Shown here: positions 29,121-37,455 of the stretch, piece by piece
Layout of the letters: the number at the start of each line of letters is the position of its first letter
How positions within the stretch are numbered: the stretch's first letter is position 1
NCBI GenBank assembly: GCA_945862145.1
Contig: CAMAXE010000001.1
Coordinates: 471,089 to 535,088 of the forward strand
DNA: 64,000 nucleotides
Direction: 5' to 3'
From: Klebsiella pneumoniae
Lineage (GTDB): Bacteria; Pseudomonadota; Gammaproteobacteria; Pseudomonadales; UBA5518
Program-made: the position numbers and the translations under genes
Notes under the pieces: generated by a model
Told to the model about the DNA's origin: nothing
What the model saw: only the letters and a program-made list of their open reading frames with translations
Databases searched by the model: none

Positions 29121-31292
29121 ATGCAGACAGCAAAAAATCTCTTCGGTTATCGCAAGTACTGGGCCAAGCGCTTCGGCACCGCCCCGTTCCTCCCCATGAC
29201 CCGGGCGCAGATGCAGGCGCTAGGCTGGGATTCCTGTGATGTGATCCTCGTCACCGGTGACGCCTACATCGACCATCCGAGCTTCGGTATGGCGCTGGTG
29301 GGCCGTTTGCTGGAAGCGCAGGGCTTCCGCGTGGGAATCATTGCCCAACCGGACTGGCGATCGGTCGAGGCCTTCCGGGCGCTCGGCAAGCCGAACCTGT
29401 ACTACGGGATCACCGCCGGCAACATGGACTCGATGGTCAACCGCTACACGGCCGACCGCAAGATCCGCTCTGATGATGCCTACACGCCCGGCGCCGAGGC
29501 CAATCGCCGGCCAGACCGCGCGGTTCTGGTCTACTCCCAGCGCGCTCGCGAGGCATTTCCGGACACCACCATCGTCATCGGCTCCATCGAAGCGAGCCTG
29601 CGGCGGATCGCCCACTACGACTACTGGTCCGACACCGTGCGCCGGTCGATACTGCCCGACAGCAAGGCCGACATCCTGCTGTTCGGGAACGCCGAGCGGG
29701 CCTTGGTGGAGCTCACGCACCGCATTGCTGCAGGCGAGGCCGTCGCCAATATCCGCGACCTCCGTGGCACTGCCTTCATGGTGCCCCGCAACTGGAAACC
29801 GGCTCCGGACTGGGCCGAGGTAGATTCCAGCGAGGTGGATGCGCCCGGTCCGCTGATACGACACGCCGACCCCTATGCCATGGAACCCGAGGCTGGCGCT
29901 GTGAGGCAGGAGGCAGGCCCCGCCGCTGACGATGTACAGGTGGTGCGACTGCTCGGGCGGCCCGCCCGGCGCCTCGATCGCGAACGCAGCGTGGTGCGAC
30001 TGCCTTCCTTCGAGCAGGTCAGAAATGACGAAGTCTCCTATGCGCACGCCTCGCGCACCTTTCACGTCGAATCAAACCCTGGCAACGCCCGTGCGCTGGT
30101 GCAGGCGCACGGAGAACGCGACGTCTGGCTGAACCCGCCGCCGATCCCACTCACCACGCCGGAAATGGACGGGGTCTACGACCTGCCCTACCAGCGCGCC
30201 CCGCACCCGGACTACGGCGATGCGAAAATTCCCGCCTGGGACATGATCCGCTTCTCGGTGAACATCATGCGCGGCTGCTTCGGCGGCTGTACCTTCTGCT
30301 CCATCACCGAGCACGAGGGCCGGATCATCCAGAGCCGCTCGGAGGAGTCGATCCTTCGCGAGATCGAGGAGATCCGTGATCGCACGCCCGGCTTCACCGG
30401 CGTGATCTCGGACCTTGGCGGCCCCACGGCCAATATGTACCGTATTGCCTGCAAGACCACCGAGATCGAGAGCGCCTGCAGAAAGCTCTCCTGTGTCTAC
30501 CCGGACATTTGCGAGAACCTGAACACCGACCATTCCTCCCTAATAGCGCTCTACCGCAAGGCGCGTGCACTGCCCGGCATCAAAAAGGTGCTGATAGGCT
30601 CCGGGCTTCGCTACGATCTCGCGGTACGCTCGCCCGAGTATGTAAAGGAACTGGTGCAGCACCACGTGGGCGGCTACCTGAAGATCGCACCGGAACACAC
30701 CGAGGAGGGGCCGCTCTCCAAGATGATGAAACCCGGCATCGGCAGCTATGACCGCTTCAAGGAGATGTTCGACCGCTTCTCGCGCGAGGCGGGAAAGCAG
30801 CAGTACCTGATCCCCTACTTCATAGCCGCCCACCCGGGCACTGAAGACGAGGACATGGTGAGCCTCGCACTCTGGCTGAAGAAAAACAGCTTCCGCCTCG
30901 ACCAGGTGCAGACATTCCTGCCCACGCCAATGGCGCTCGCCACCACCATGTACCACACGCGGAAGAACCCGTTAAAGCGCGTCAAGCGCGACAGCGAAGA
31001 AGTCCAGACAGTGCGGGCATTGAAGACGCGCCGCCTCTACAAGGCTTTCCTGCGCTATCACGATGCCGAGAACTGGCCGCTCCTGCGCGAGGCGCTGAAG
31101 CGCATGGGCCGCGCCGATCTCATCGGCAATGGCAAACGCCACCTCGTGCCCTCGTTCCAGCCAGCCGGCACCGGCGATGCGCGCAGCGCAACCGGGCCGC
31201 GTGGCCCACGCAAGCCCGGCGTCACAGCAGACGCTGCGCTCCCCGCGAGAACCACGAGGTCCCCTCGAGCCCGGGGAGTGCGGCCGGCGTGA
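29121..31292 (+). CDS. ygiQ: YgiQ family radical SAM protein
   Basis: Radical SAM enzyme of unknown reaction (UPF0313). The 723-residue product starts [23 protein letters not shown], has the vitamin-B12-like N-terminal domain, the cluster motif CFGGCTFCS (CxxxCxxC, near residue 385) and the SAM-binding TIM-barrel with [15 protein letters not shown]. The family-conserved stretches [20 protein letters not shown] and [20 protein letters not shown] follow. Its last 60 residues are Pro/Arg-rich and variable. Length is close to E. coli YgiQ. No neighbour explains its substrate; NfuA elsewhere in the window could supply its cluster. Confidence 0.93.
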   Translation: MQTAKNLFGYRKYWAKRFGTAPFLPMTRAQMQALGWDSCDVILVTGDAYIDHPSFGMALVGRLLEAQGFRVGIIAQPDWRSVEAFRALGKPNLYYGITAGNMDSMVNRYTADRKIRSDDAYTPGAEANRRPDRAVLVYSQRAREAFPDTTIVIGSIEASLRRIAHYDYWSDTVRRSILPDSKADILLFGNAERALVELTHRIAAGEAVANIRDLRGTAFMVPRNWKPAPDWAEVDSSEVDAPGPLIRHADPYAMEPEAGAVRQEAGPAADDVQVVRLLGRPARRLDRERSVVRLPSFEQVRNDEVSYAHASRTFHVESNPGNARALVQAHGERDVWLNPPPIPLTTPEMDGVYDLPYQRAPHPDYGDAKIPAWDMIRFSVNIMRGCFGGCTFCSITEHEGRIIQSRSEESILREIEEIRDRTPGFTGVISDLGGPTANMYRIACKTTEIESACRKLSCVYPDICENLNTDHSSLIALYRKARALPGIKKVLIGSGLRYDLAVRSPEYVKELVQHHVGGYLKIAPEHTEEGPLSKMMKPGIGSYDRFKEMFDRFSREAGKQQYLIPYFIAAHPGTEDEDMVSLALWLKKNSFRLDQVQTFLPTPMALATTMYHTRKNPLKRVKRDSEEVQTVRALKTRRLYKAFLRYHDAENWPLLREALKRMGRADLIGNGKRHLVPSFQPAGTGDARSATGPRGPRKPGVTADAALPARTTRSPRARGVRPA

Positions 31293-31319
31293 ATCCTGCC
31301 GCGACGCCCCGCCAGTATT

Positions 31320-31337
31320 CCCGTGTCGCGACACGGG
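31320..31337. promoter_or_regulatory. 18-base perfect palindrome upstream of the acyltransferase gene
   Basis: CCCGTGTCGCGACACGGG is a perfect dyad with no spacer, 28 bases after the ygiQ stop and 54 bases before the acyltransferase ATG. A -10-like TAGACT follows at 31346, so the dyad would cover its -35 region, as an operator would. It could also form a 7-base-pair hairpin after ygiQ but has no U-tract. Confidence 0.45.
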
Positions 31338-31391
31338 TGCTGGGCTAGACTCGGCTCGACTTCACCGATTGGGCTCGCGGATTCGCAGCTG

Positions 31392-32342
31392 ATGGCGCGA
31401 TTCATCCTCGGACACGCATTACGCTCACTGGGCGACCGGAACAGCCGCGTTCAGCGCTTCCTGTTCCTGCTGGATCACACCTTCTTCAGTTCACTGTTGT
31501 GGCTCATACGACTGCTGCCTCCGTCACCGGCGGCACGTTTCGGCGCAGGCGTCGGCGCGCTGCTGGGTCCGCGCTTCAAGAAAAGCCGTGCGCTGGACGA
31601 GAATTTCCGCATCGCCCTGCCCGGACTGAGCGCCACCGAGCGTCGCACCGCCGTGCGGGAAGCCTGGGCCAATGCGGGCGCTGTATTCGCCGAATTCGCG
31701 CACCTGGAGGCCATCGCCAATCCTGCCTCGGGGCGACTGGAGACCCGGATACTGGGAGATATAGCAGCATTCCGGGATGCCACGAAACCGGCCATCTTCG
31801 TGCTTCCGCATCAGGCTAACTGGGAGATGTCGGGGGCTGCGATCGTTGGCCAGGGGGTGCCGCTAACCGCGGTGTATTCCCCACCCACCAATCCCTTACT
31901 CGGGGAGCTGCTGCGCCGCTGGCGAATCCGCATAGGCTGCGAACTGATATCCCGCGACGAGAGCATGCGCCCGATGATCAAGGCGCTATCAGCCGGGCGT
32001 TCACTGGGCATCGTGATGGACCGCCGCGTCGACACGGGTAAGCCCGTGTCTCTGTTCGGGCATCCCAAGCCCACAACACTGGTACCGGCGCGCCTTGCGA
32101 TCCGCTACCGTCACGAATTGGTACCTGTTCACGTCGAAAGACTCGGGCCCGCACGCTTCCGAGTGAGCTTCCACGCGCCCGTGGCCGTACCTGCTGGAGA
32201 CGATGAACTGAAACAGGCCGAGGCGATGACCGAGCAGCTCCACCGCCTTTTCGAGCAGTGGATCCGCCAGTGCCCCGGCAGCTGGTTTGCCTCCAAGCGG
32301 TTATGGTCCAAGGATGTCTACCGGGACGAGCGCGCGACCTGA
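31392..32342 (+). CDS. LpxL/HtrB-family lipid A or lipid acyltransferase (first copy)
   Basis: Inner-membrane-bound acyltransferase that transfers an acyl chain from ACP to a lipid such as Kdo2-lipid A. The 316-residue product has an N-terminal membrane segment (FLFLLDHTFFSSLLWLIRLL), the catalytic HX4E motif intact in LPHQANWEMSG (about residue 140) and the family's RRWRIRIGCELISRD, LGIVMDRRVDTGKPVSLFG and TTLVPARLAIR blocks. ATG at 31392 gives the usual length; the frame runs 23 codons upstream through the palindrome. It is followed by a fatty-acid hydroxylase and a paralogous acyltransferase. Confidence 0.87.
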   Translation: MARFILGHALRSLGDRNSRVQRFLFLLDHTFFSSLLWLIRLLPPSPAARFGAGVGALLGPRFKKSRALDENFRIALPGLSATERRTAVREAWANAGAVFAEFAHLEAIANPASGRLETRILGDIAAFRDATKPAIFVLPHQANWEMSGAAIVGQGVPLTAVYSPPTNPLLGELLRRWRIRIGCELISRDESMRPMIKALSAGRSLGIVMDRRVDTGKPVSLFGHPKPTTLVPARLAIRYRHELVPVHVERLGPARFRVSFHAPVAVPAGDDELKQAEAMTEQLHRLFEQWIRQCPGSWFASKRLWSKDVYRDERAT

Positions 32343-32369
32343 GCCGGCAGCAACAGGAGAACACCGAAC

Positions 32370-33002
32370 ATGAAAGAAAACCCGGGAGCACGCGCCGCAG
32401 AGCCCTCGATACGGCTCTTCCGCAACGATTTCCTCGAGGCCCTGACGCACGTACACCCCGTGGTGCCGCTGCTGTTCTGGTCCCCGGTGGTGGCTTGGCT
32501 CCTGTACCGCACGTTTTCGGCATCGGCACTTCACACGGGAGGATTGATCCTCGCCGCGTTGGGCGGATTTGTGGTGTGGACGCTTAGCGAATACCTCCTG
32601 CACCGCTGCTTGTTCCATTTCAAGGCAAGCAGTAATGCGGGCAAATATCTTGTATTCCTGTTCCACGGCGTCCATCACGACGCCCCGCGCGACAAGTCGC
32701 GCCTCGTAATGCCGCCAGCGGGCGCGGTGATCGTGATGTTTTTCCTCTGGCAGATCTTCGCGCTGGTGGTGCCGGCGCCCTGGCTGGATCCCTTCCTCGC
32801 GTTCTTTATCGTGGGCTATCTCTGTTATGACTACATCCATTACGGGACCCACCACTTCCCGATGCGACACCCCGCGCTGCATTTCCTGAAGCTCTACCAC
32901 CTGCAGCACCATCACGGCGCCAAGGGGCTGCGCTACGGCGTGAGTTCTCCGCTGTGGGACCTGATCCTTGGGACCTACCCGCCACCGTCGAAGTCAGGCT
33001 GA
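32370..33002 (+). CDS. Fatty acid hydroxylase superfamily (FA2H/Scs7-like) enzyme
   Basis: Membrane di-iron enzyme of 210 residues with four histidine clusters in hydroxylase order: HRCLFH, FHGVHH, HYGTHH and HLQHHHG. Hydrophobic helices lie at about residues 28-60, 105-130 and 135-150, so active-site histidines face the cytoplasm. Family members 2-hydroxylate the acyl chain of ceramides or similar lipids, using O2. The two acyltransferase genes on either side suggest a hydroxylated acyl chain is made for, or added to, lipid A or another lipid; this link is inference. CAGGAG lies 10 bases before the ATG. Confidence 0.87.
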   Translation: MKENPGARAAEPSIRLFRNDFLEALTHVHPVVPLLFWSPVVAWLLYRTFSASALHTGGLILAALGGFVVWTLSEYLLHRCLFHFKASSNAGKYLVFLFHGVHHDAPRDKSRLVMPPAGAVIVMFFLWQIFALVVPAPWLDPFLAFFIVGYLCYDYIHYGTHHFPMRHPALHFLKLYHLQHHHGAKGLRYGVSSPLWDLILGTYPPPSKSG

Positions 33003-33026
33003 CGGCCGCACCGCGAGTCCGCATGC

Positions 33027-33971
33027 GTGGCTGAACACCTGCTTCTGCCCAAGCGTCTTGCGCGAGCCATGCCCTGGCTCGGGTCGTGCGCGCAGGGGCT
33101 GGAGGCAGGCGTGCTGCGCGCCCTCGTGGGGCTGCTGCGGCGTCTTCCACTCTTCTGGTCCTTCGCCTTGGCACGCGCCCTCATGCGGCTGCTGGGCCCC
33201 TTGACGCCGATGTGGGAAAAAGTGGCCCGCAACCATGCGATTGCTTTCCCCGAGATGGACGCTGCCTCCCGCAAGACGCTTCGCAGGCAGACCTTCCGGC
33301 ACCTCGGGGAGGCGATCGCCGAGCTCGTCCTCGCACCACGCATTCATGCTGAGGCGCAGCGCATCGAGTGGCGGGTGGCTCCGGCGCTGGAGGAAGCATT
33401 GGCGGCCGGGCGCCCCTTGGTGATGGTCACAGGCCATGTGGGCGCGTGGCAGCTCACCAACCTGGTGTCCTTGCACTGCAAGATGCCGCTGGCGTGCCTG
33501 TATGCGGAAGAATCCAACCCGCGAATGGCGGCATTGATGCTGGAGCTACGCAACGGACTCGGCTGCCGATGGCTGCCCAGCGCGGGCGGGATCCGCACCC
33601 TGCTGGAGGAACTGCGGGCCGGGCACTCGGTAGGACTCGCCTGCGACACCCGGATGGATCAAGGAGAGGCGGTGCCGTTTTTCGGACATCGCGTCATGAG
33701 CAACACCGTGCCAGCGCGTCTCGCACTGCGCCTAGGTGTACCCCTGGTCCCGGTACTAGCGGAGCGTTTGCCCGGCGGGCGCTATCGGATAACCCTCGAA
33801 GCGCCTGTGCAAGCGGCAACTGACGAGACCTCACAGGCAGAGCAGGCAGTAGCCATGACGGCAGCGCTGATGGCGCGGTTCGAGACGTGGGTGAGAGACA
33901 TGCCGGCGCAGTGGATGTGTCTGGCACGCCGCTTCCCGAAAGAGCTCGACAAAGCCGCGCGCTACCAGTAA
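33027..33971 (+). CDS. LpxL/HtrB-family acyltransferase (second copy) with HX4Q in place of HX4E
   Basis: 314-residue paralogue of the first acyltransferase with the same architecture: N-terminal hydrophobic helices, MVTGHVGAWQLTNLV, then VGLACDTRMDQGEAVPFFGHR, NTVPARLALRLGVPLVPVLA and a C-terminal region with WMCLARRFPKELD. The catalytic position, Glu or Asp in the HX4D/E motif of the family, is Gln here (codon CAG), which would be expected to weaken or change catalysis. The start is a GTG at 33027 with only weak ribosome-site purines; MPWLGS at codon 15 is an alternative. It follows the hydroxylase gene by 24 bases. Confidence 0.86.
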   Translation: MAEHLLLPKRLARAMPWLGSCAQGLEAGVLRALVGLLRRLPLFWSFALARALMRLLGPLTPMWEKVARNHAIAFPEMDAASRKTLRRQTFRHLGEAIAELVLAPRIHAEAQRIEWRVAPALEEALAAGRPLVMVTGHVGAWQLTNLVSLHCKMPLACLYAEESNPRMAALMLELRNGLGCRWLPSAGGIRTLLEELRAGHSVGLACDTRMDQGEAVPFFGHRVMSNTVPARLALRLGVPLVPVLAERLPGGRYRITLEAPVQAATDETSQAEQAVAMTAALMARFETWVRDMPAQWMCLARRFPKELDKAARYQ

Positions 33972-34086
33972 CGCAGGCTCCCGAGTTCGCGTGCAGGCAG
34001 TCATCCGAAGGCACGCGACCCTGCCGCACAGGCCGTCAAGGCGACGGCTGCTATGATCCTGCCGCGTTCCCGAAGAGTAGTGGTCA

Positions 34087-34260
34087 ATGTCAAGGTTTCT
34101 GGTGGCGCTGGTCATGGTTGGCCTCTGTGTGTGGTATTTCACCGGAGGCTCAGGCTCCACGACTGTGCCGCCCCGGCCTGAGGTCCGCTACGATCAGGAA
34201 GCTGCCCGCGCCAAGAATCTCGAGAAGAGCCTGCAACTACAGGCAGACAAGCAACTTTAG
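34087..34260 (+). CDS. 57-residue membrane-anchored small protein
   Basis: The frame starts MSRFLVALVMVGLCVWYF, one hydrophobic helix, followed by a polar TGGSGSTTVPPRPEV stretch and a charged helix (EAARAKNLEKSLQLQADKQL) that could form a coiled coil. It is predicted to be anchored by the N-terminal helix with the rest in the periplasm. Codon use (high GC3) and a position 20 bases before the TonB receptor support a real gene. No family recognised. A ribosome site is not obvious, so the start is provisional. Confidence 0.6.
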   Translation: MSRFLVALVMVGLCVWYFTGGSGSTTVPPRPEVRYDQEAARAKNLEKSLQLQADKQL

Positions 34261-34280
34261 GATCTGGATGCCCAGTCACA

Positions 34281-36368
34281 ATGAGACAGTCGTATCGCCT
34301 CAGCGCATGCATTGCCGGCACCCTTTTGCTCCCGCAATTCTTGCCAGTGCAGGCCGCTCAACTCGAGACGGTGGTCGTGACGGCCAACCGGGCGGATCGA
34401 CCACTGCAGACCGTGCCATCCAGCCTGAGCGTGGTGAGTGCACGTGAGATCGGCCTGATCGGCGCGGTGCATATCAGCGAGGCGCTTGCCCGGCTTCCGG
34501 GCACGTGGATCAGTCGGGGTAACGGGCAGGAAAACCTCACCGCGATCCGCTCACCCGTGTTCACTGGCGCAGGCAGTTGCGGCGCGTTTTACATCGCCGA
34601 AGACGGCGTGCCGATCCGGCCAAGCGGCTTCTGCAACGTCAACGCCCTAGCCGAGGTGAACGGCGAGCAGGCCGAACGGATCGAAGTGCTGCGCGGACCA
34701 GGCACGGCAGTGCACGGCGCCAACGCCCAGCACGGCGTAATCAATGTCATTACCCGCGCACCGCCCCGCGAGGGCACAGAACGCGCCGTCTCTTTGGAGG
34801 CGGGCGCCAATGACTACACCCGACTGCTGGGACGAGTGGGCAACGGCGATGCCTCTCAAGGATGGCTGCTCACATTGAACGCATCGCACGACGACGGCTA
34901 CAAGGACAGCTCCGGGTACGAGCAGCAGAAGTTCGGCTATCGCCACGATCTCGACTGGGACGGCGGCCATTTTTCCTCGCGCTACAGCTTCATCAACCTC
35001 GAGCAGGACACCGCCGGATTCATTGTCGGAGAGGGCAGCTACCGCCGCAGCGACACCAAGCGCGACAACCCCAACCCGGATTCCTTCCGCGACAACCGCG
35101 TGCACCGCTGGAGCGGTGAGCTTCGGCTCGATGCACCTGGCGGCGGGGAATTCACCCTGACCCCCTACCTGCGCCGTCAGGACATGGAATTCCTCCAGCA
35201 CTTCCTGTTGGGCCAGCCGCTGGAGGAAAACGGCTTCGAGGCCGCCGGGTTGCAGGCGAGTTGGACGCACCCGCTGGGCAATGACTCGCAGATCAGCGCC
35301 GGTCTCGATGGCGAATGGGCCGAGGGTTCGCTGCAGGAGACCCAGGCTGAGCCTGTGCCGGGCATCAGCACGCTGCCGGCCGGAAAGCACTACGACTACC
35401 GCGTGGACAGCGGCATGAGTGCTGCATTCACGCAACTCGAGTGGCAAGCACTGACAGGGACACGCATCGTTGGCGGGCTTCGCCTCGAGCGGCAGGGCTA
35501 CAACTACGACAACCGCATGATCGACGGCGCCACCCGCGACGACGGTCGTCCCTGCGGCCCGCCGGGCAATCCCCTGCCCTGTCGTTACTCACGCCCCCAA
35601 GACCGCAGCGACAGCTTCACGCAGTGGTCATGGAATGCAGGCCTGGTGCAGGATCTGAGGCCGCAGCACAGCCTGGTACTGAACGCCGCTCGCGGCTTCC
35701 GCCCGCCGCAAACCGCGGAACTCTACCGCCTGCAGGCCGGGCAGACGGTTACTGATATAGATCCCGAACAGATCGACAGCATCGAGGCAGGCCTGCGCGG
35801 AGCATTCAGCCGCCTCGACTATTCGGTGGTCGTCTATGGCATGGAAAAGCGCGAGGTGATCTACCAGGACGCCGATCGTCGCAATGTGAGCGGAGCCCGT
35901 ACGCGCCACCGCGGCGTCGAGTTTTCAGGCGGCCTCCAACTGGGCAGCCACTGGCGTCTTGAGGGTGACGGCACGCTGGCACGTCACACCTACGACAGCG
36001 CGGATGCGCTGCAAGGACTGCCAGCCGGCACCGACATCAAGGGCAACAATATAGATACCGCTCCAAGGAGCTTCGGGTCGCTGCGGCTTTCCCATGATTC
36101 AGGCGCTGGCACCCGAACGGAACTGGAGTGGCTGCGCATGGGGCGGTATTTCCTCGAGCCCACCGAGAGCTTCGACTACGCCGGCCACGAGCTCCTCAAC
36201 CTGCGTGTCGTTCACGAACTGCCGCAGGGCTGGTCGCTTACCGCGCGCCTCACCAACCTGCTCGACGAAGACTACGCCGAGCGGGCCGACTACGCCTTCG
36301 GCGACTACCGCTACTTCGTGGGCGAGCCGCGCGGCCTGTACCTGCAGATCGGCTGGGAACAACCCTAA
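34281..36368 (+). CDS. TonB-dependent outer-membrane receptor
   Basis: 22-stranded outer-membrane receptor of 695 residues. Signal peptide (residues 1-25, cleavage after LPVQA), a TonB box-like ETVVVTANRAD, the plug domain with RIEVLRGPGTAVHGANAQHG and GVINVITRAP, then the barrel ending in the aromatic-terminated GLYLQIGWEQP region. Close relatives include siderophore, vitamin and metal receptors; no heme FRAP/NPNL motif was seen, and the substrate cannot be read. No good Fur box was found upstream. The small membrane protein directly upstream is likely co-transcribed. Confidence 0.9.
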   Translation: MRQSYRLSACIAGTLLLPQFLPVQAAQLETVVVTANRADRPLQTVPSSLSVVSAREIGLIGAVHISEALARLPGTWISRGNGQENLTAIRSPVFTGAGSCGAFYIAEDGVPIRPSGFCNVNALAEVNGEQAERIEVLRGPGTAVHGANAQHGVINVITRAPPREGTERAVSLEAGANDYTRLLGRVGNGDASQGWLLTLNASHDDGYKDSSGYEQQKFGYRHDLDWDGGHFSSRYSFINLEQDTAGFIVGEGSYRRSDTKRDNPNPDSFRDNRVHRWSGELRLDAPGGGEFTLTPYLRRQDMEFLQHFLLGQPLEENGFEAAGLQASWTHPLGNDSQISAGLDGEWAEGSLQETQAEPVPGISTLPAGKHYDYRVDSGMSAAFTQLEWQALTGTRIVGGLRLERQGYNYDNRMIDGATRDDGRPCGPPGNPLPCRYSRPQDRSDSFTQWSWNAGLVQDLRPQHSLVLNAARGFRPPQTAELYRLQAGQTVTDIDPEQIDSIEAGLRGAFSRLDYSVVVYGMEKREVIYQDADRRNVSGARTRHRGVEFSGGLQLGSHWRLEGDGTLARHTYDSADALQGLPAGTDIKGNNIDTAPRSFGSLRLSHDSGAGTRTELEWLRMGRYFLEPTESFDYAGHELLNLRVVHELPQGWSLTARLTNLLDEDYAERADYAFGDYRYFVGEPRGLYLQIGWEQP

Positions 36369-36402
36369 GCCGGCGCAATGCCCGGTCCGGGCTGGGGGCC
36401 CC

Positions 36403-37455
36403 TCAGCGCAGGCCGGCGTTGATACTGTCCAGCACCTTACTGCCGGGACAGAGGTCTTTTTCCTTCAGCGAATTCAGCGGGCGGCGCGAGGTTCCCAGCA
36501 CCTTGTGCAGGTCGGGCGCGTCGCGGTCGATGTAGAGCAGTCCGGTGAGCGTGCGGCCCGCCTGATCGTGCTCCGCGATTGCGCGCAGCGCGGCCTGCCG
36601 GTCCTCGATGTTGTAGACCTGACCCGAGTCCTTGTGCAGCCGCACCACGGAGCCGTCGTGCATGCGAACCTCGGTGGTCATACCCTCGGCATAGCTCGCG
36701 CGTATCTCGTCACGCACGGGCACGAAATCCACCGGCGCCGCATCGAGGTGATCGCGCACGTGGATGTAGCTCTTGGTGGAGCCTTCGTGATTGTTGAACG
36801 TAACGCAGGGCGACATGACGTCGAGAAAAGCAAAACCGCTGTGGCTGAGCGCAGCCTTGATCAGCGGCACCAGTTGCTCGCGATCACCGGAAAAACTGCG
36901 GGCAACAAACGTTGCGCCCAGTTGCAGCGCCACGCTCGCCAGATCGATTGCCTCGTAGGGATTCGCCGAGCCTTTTTTGCTCTTCGAGCCGCGATCGGCG
37001 GTCGCGGAATCCTGCCCCTTGGTGAGTCCGTAGCAGCCGTTGTTCTCGACGATATAGGTCATGTTGAGATTGCGGCGCACCACGTGAGCGAATTGGCCGA
37101 ATCCGATCGAGGCCGAATCGCCGTCGCCGGACACGCCGATATAAACCAGGTCCTGATTGGCAAGGTTGGCTCCCGTGGCCACCGACGGCATGCGCCCGTG
37201 CACGGAATTAAAACCGTGGGAACGGCCGAGGAAATACGCCGGCGTCTTGGACGAACAACCGATGCCCGAGAGTTTGGCGATGCGGTGCGGGGCCACCGGC
37301 AGGCCGAAACAGGCCTCGATGATCGCAGCGCTGATGGAGTCGTGGCCACACCCGGCGCAGAGCGTGGAAATCGAGCCCTCGTAATCACGCCGGGTGAACC
37401 CGAGCGTGTTGACGGGCGCTTCGGGGTGGCGGAAATTCGGACGCTGGTAGGTCAT
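36403..37455 (-). CDS. korB: 2-oxoacid:ferredoxin oxidoreductase, beta subunit
   Basis: Thiamine-pyrophosphate subunit. The 350-residue product has the cluster cysteines in STLCAGCGHDSISAAIIEAC, the TPP/Mg motif GVSGDGDSASIGFGQFAHVV followed by NLNMTYIVENNGCYGLTKGQ, and a further conserved Cys in DVMSPCVTFNNHEG. This is the KorB type, without a separate ferredoxin domain. Likely substrate is 2-oxoglutarate, although pyruvate or branched-chain oxoacids are possible. ATG at 37455 overlaps the alpha subunit stop by 4 bases. It is convergent with the TonB receptor across 34 bases. Confidence 0.92.
   Translation of the reverse strand: MTYQRPNFRHPEAPVNTLGFTRRDYEGSISTLCAGCGHDSISAAIIEACFGLPVAPHRIAKLSGIGCSSKTPAYFLGRSHGFNSVHGRMPSVATGANLANQDLVYIGVSGDGDSASIGFGQFAHVVRRNLNMTYIVENNGCYGLTKGQDSATADRGSKSKKGSANPYEAIDLASVALQLGATFVARSFSGDREQLVPLIKAALSHSGFAFLDVMSPCVTFNNHEGSTKSYIHVRDHLDAAPVDFVPVRDEIRASYAEGMTTEVRMHDGSVVRLHKDSGQVYNIEDRQAALRAIAEHDQAGRTLTGLLYIDRDAPDLHKVLGTSRRPLNSLKEKDLCPGSKVLDSINAGLR

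Noticed and set aside
33972..34086. Fur box before the TonB receptor transcription unit
   Set aside because: No AT-rich 19-base dyad resembling the Fur consensus was found in the gap.
36380..36392. GCCCGG-T-CCGGGC as terminator between the TonB receptor and korB
   Set aside because: The stem is only 4-6 base pairs with a very tight loop and no U-tract; too weak to call.
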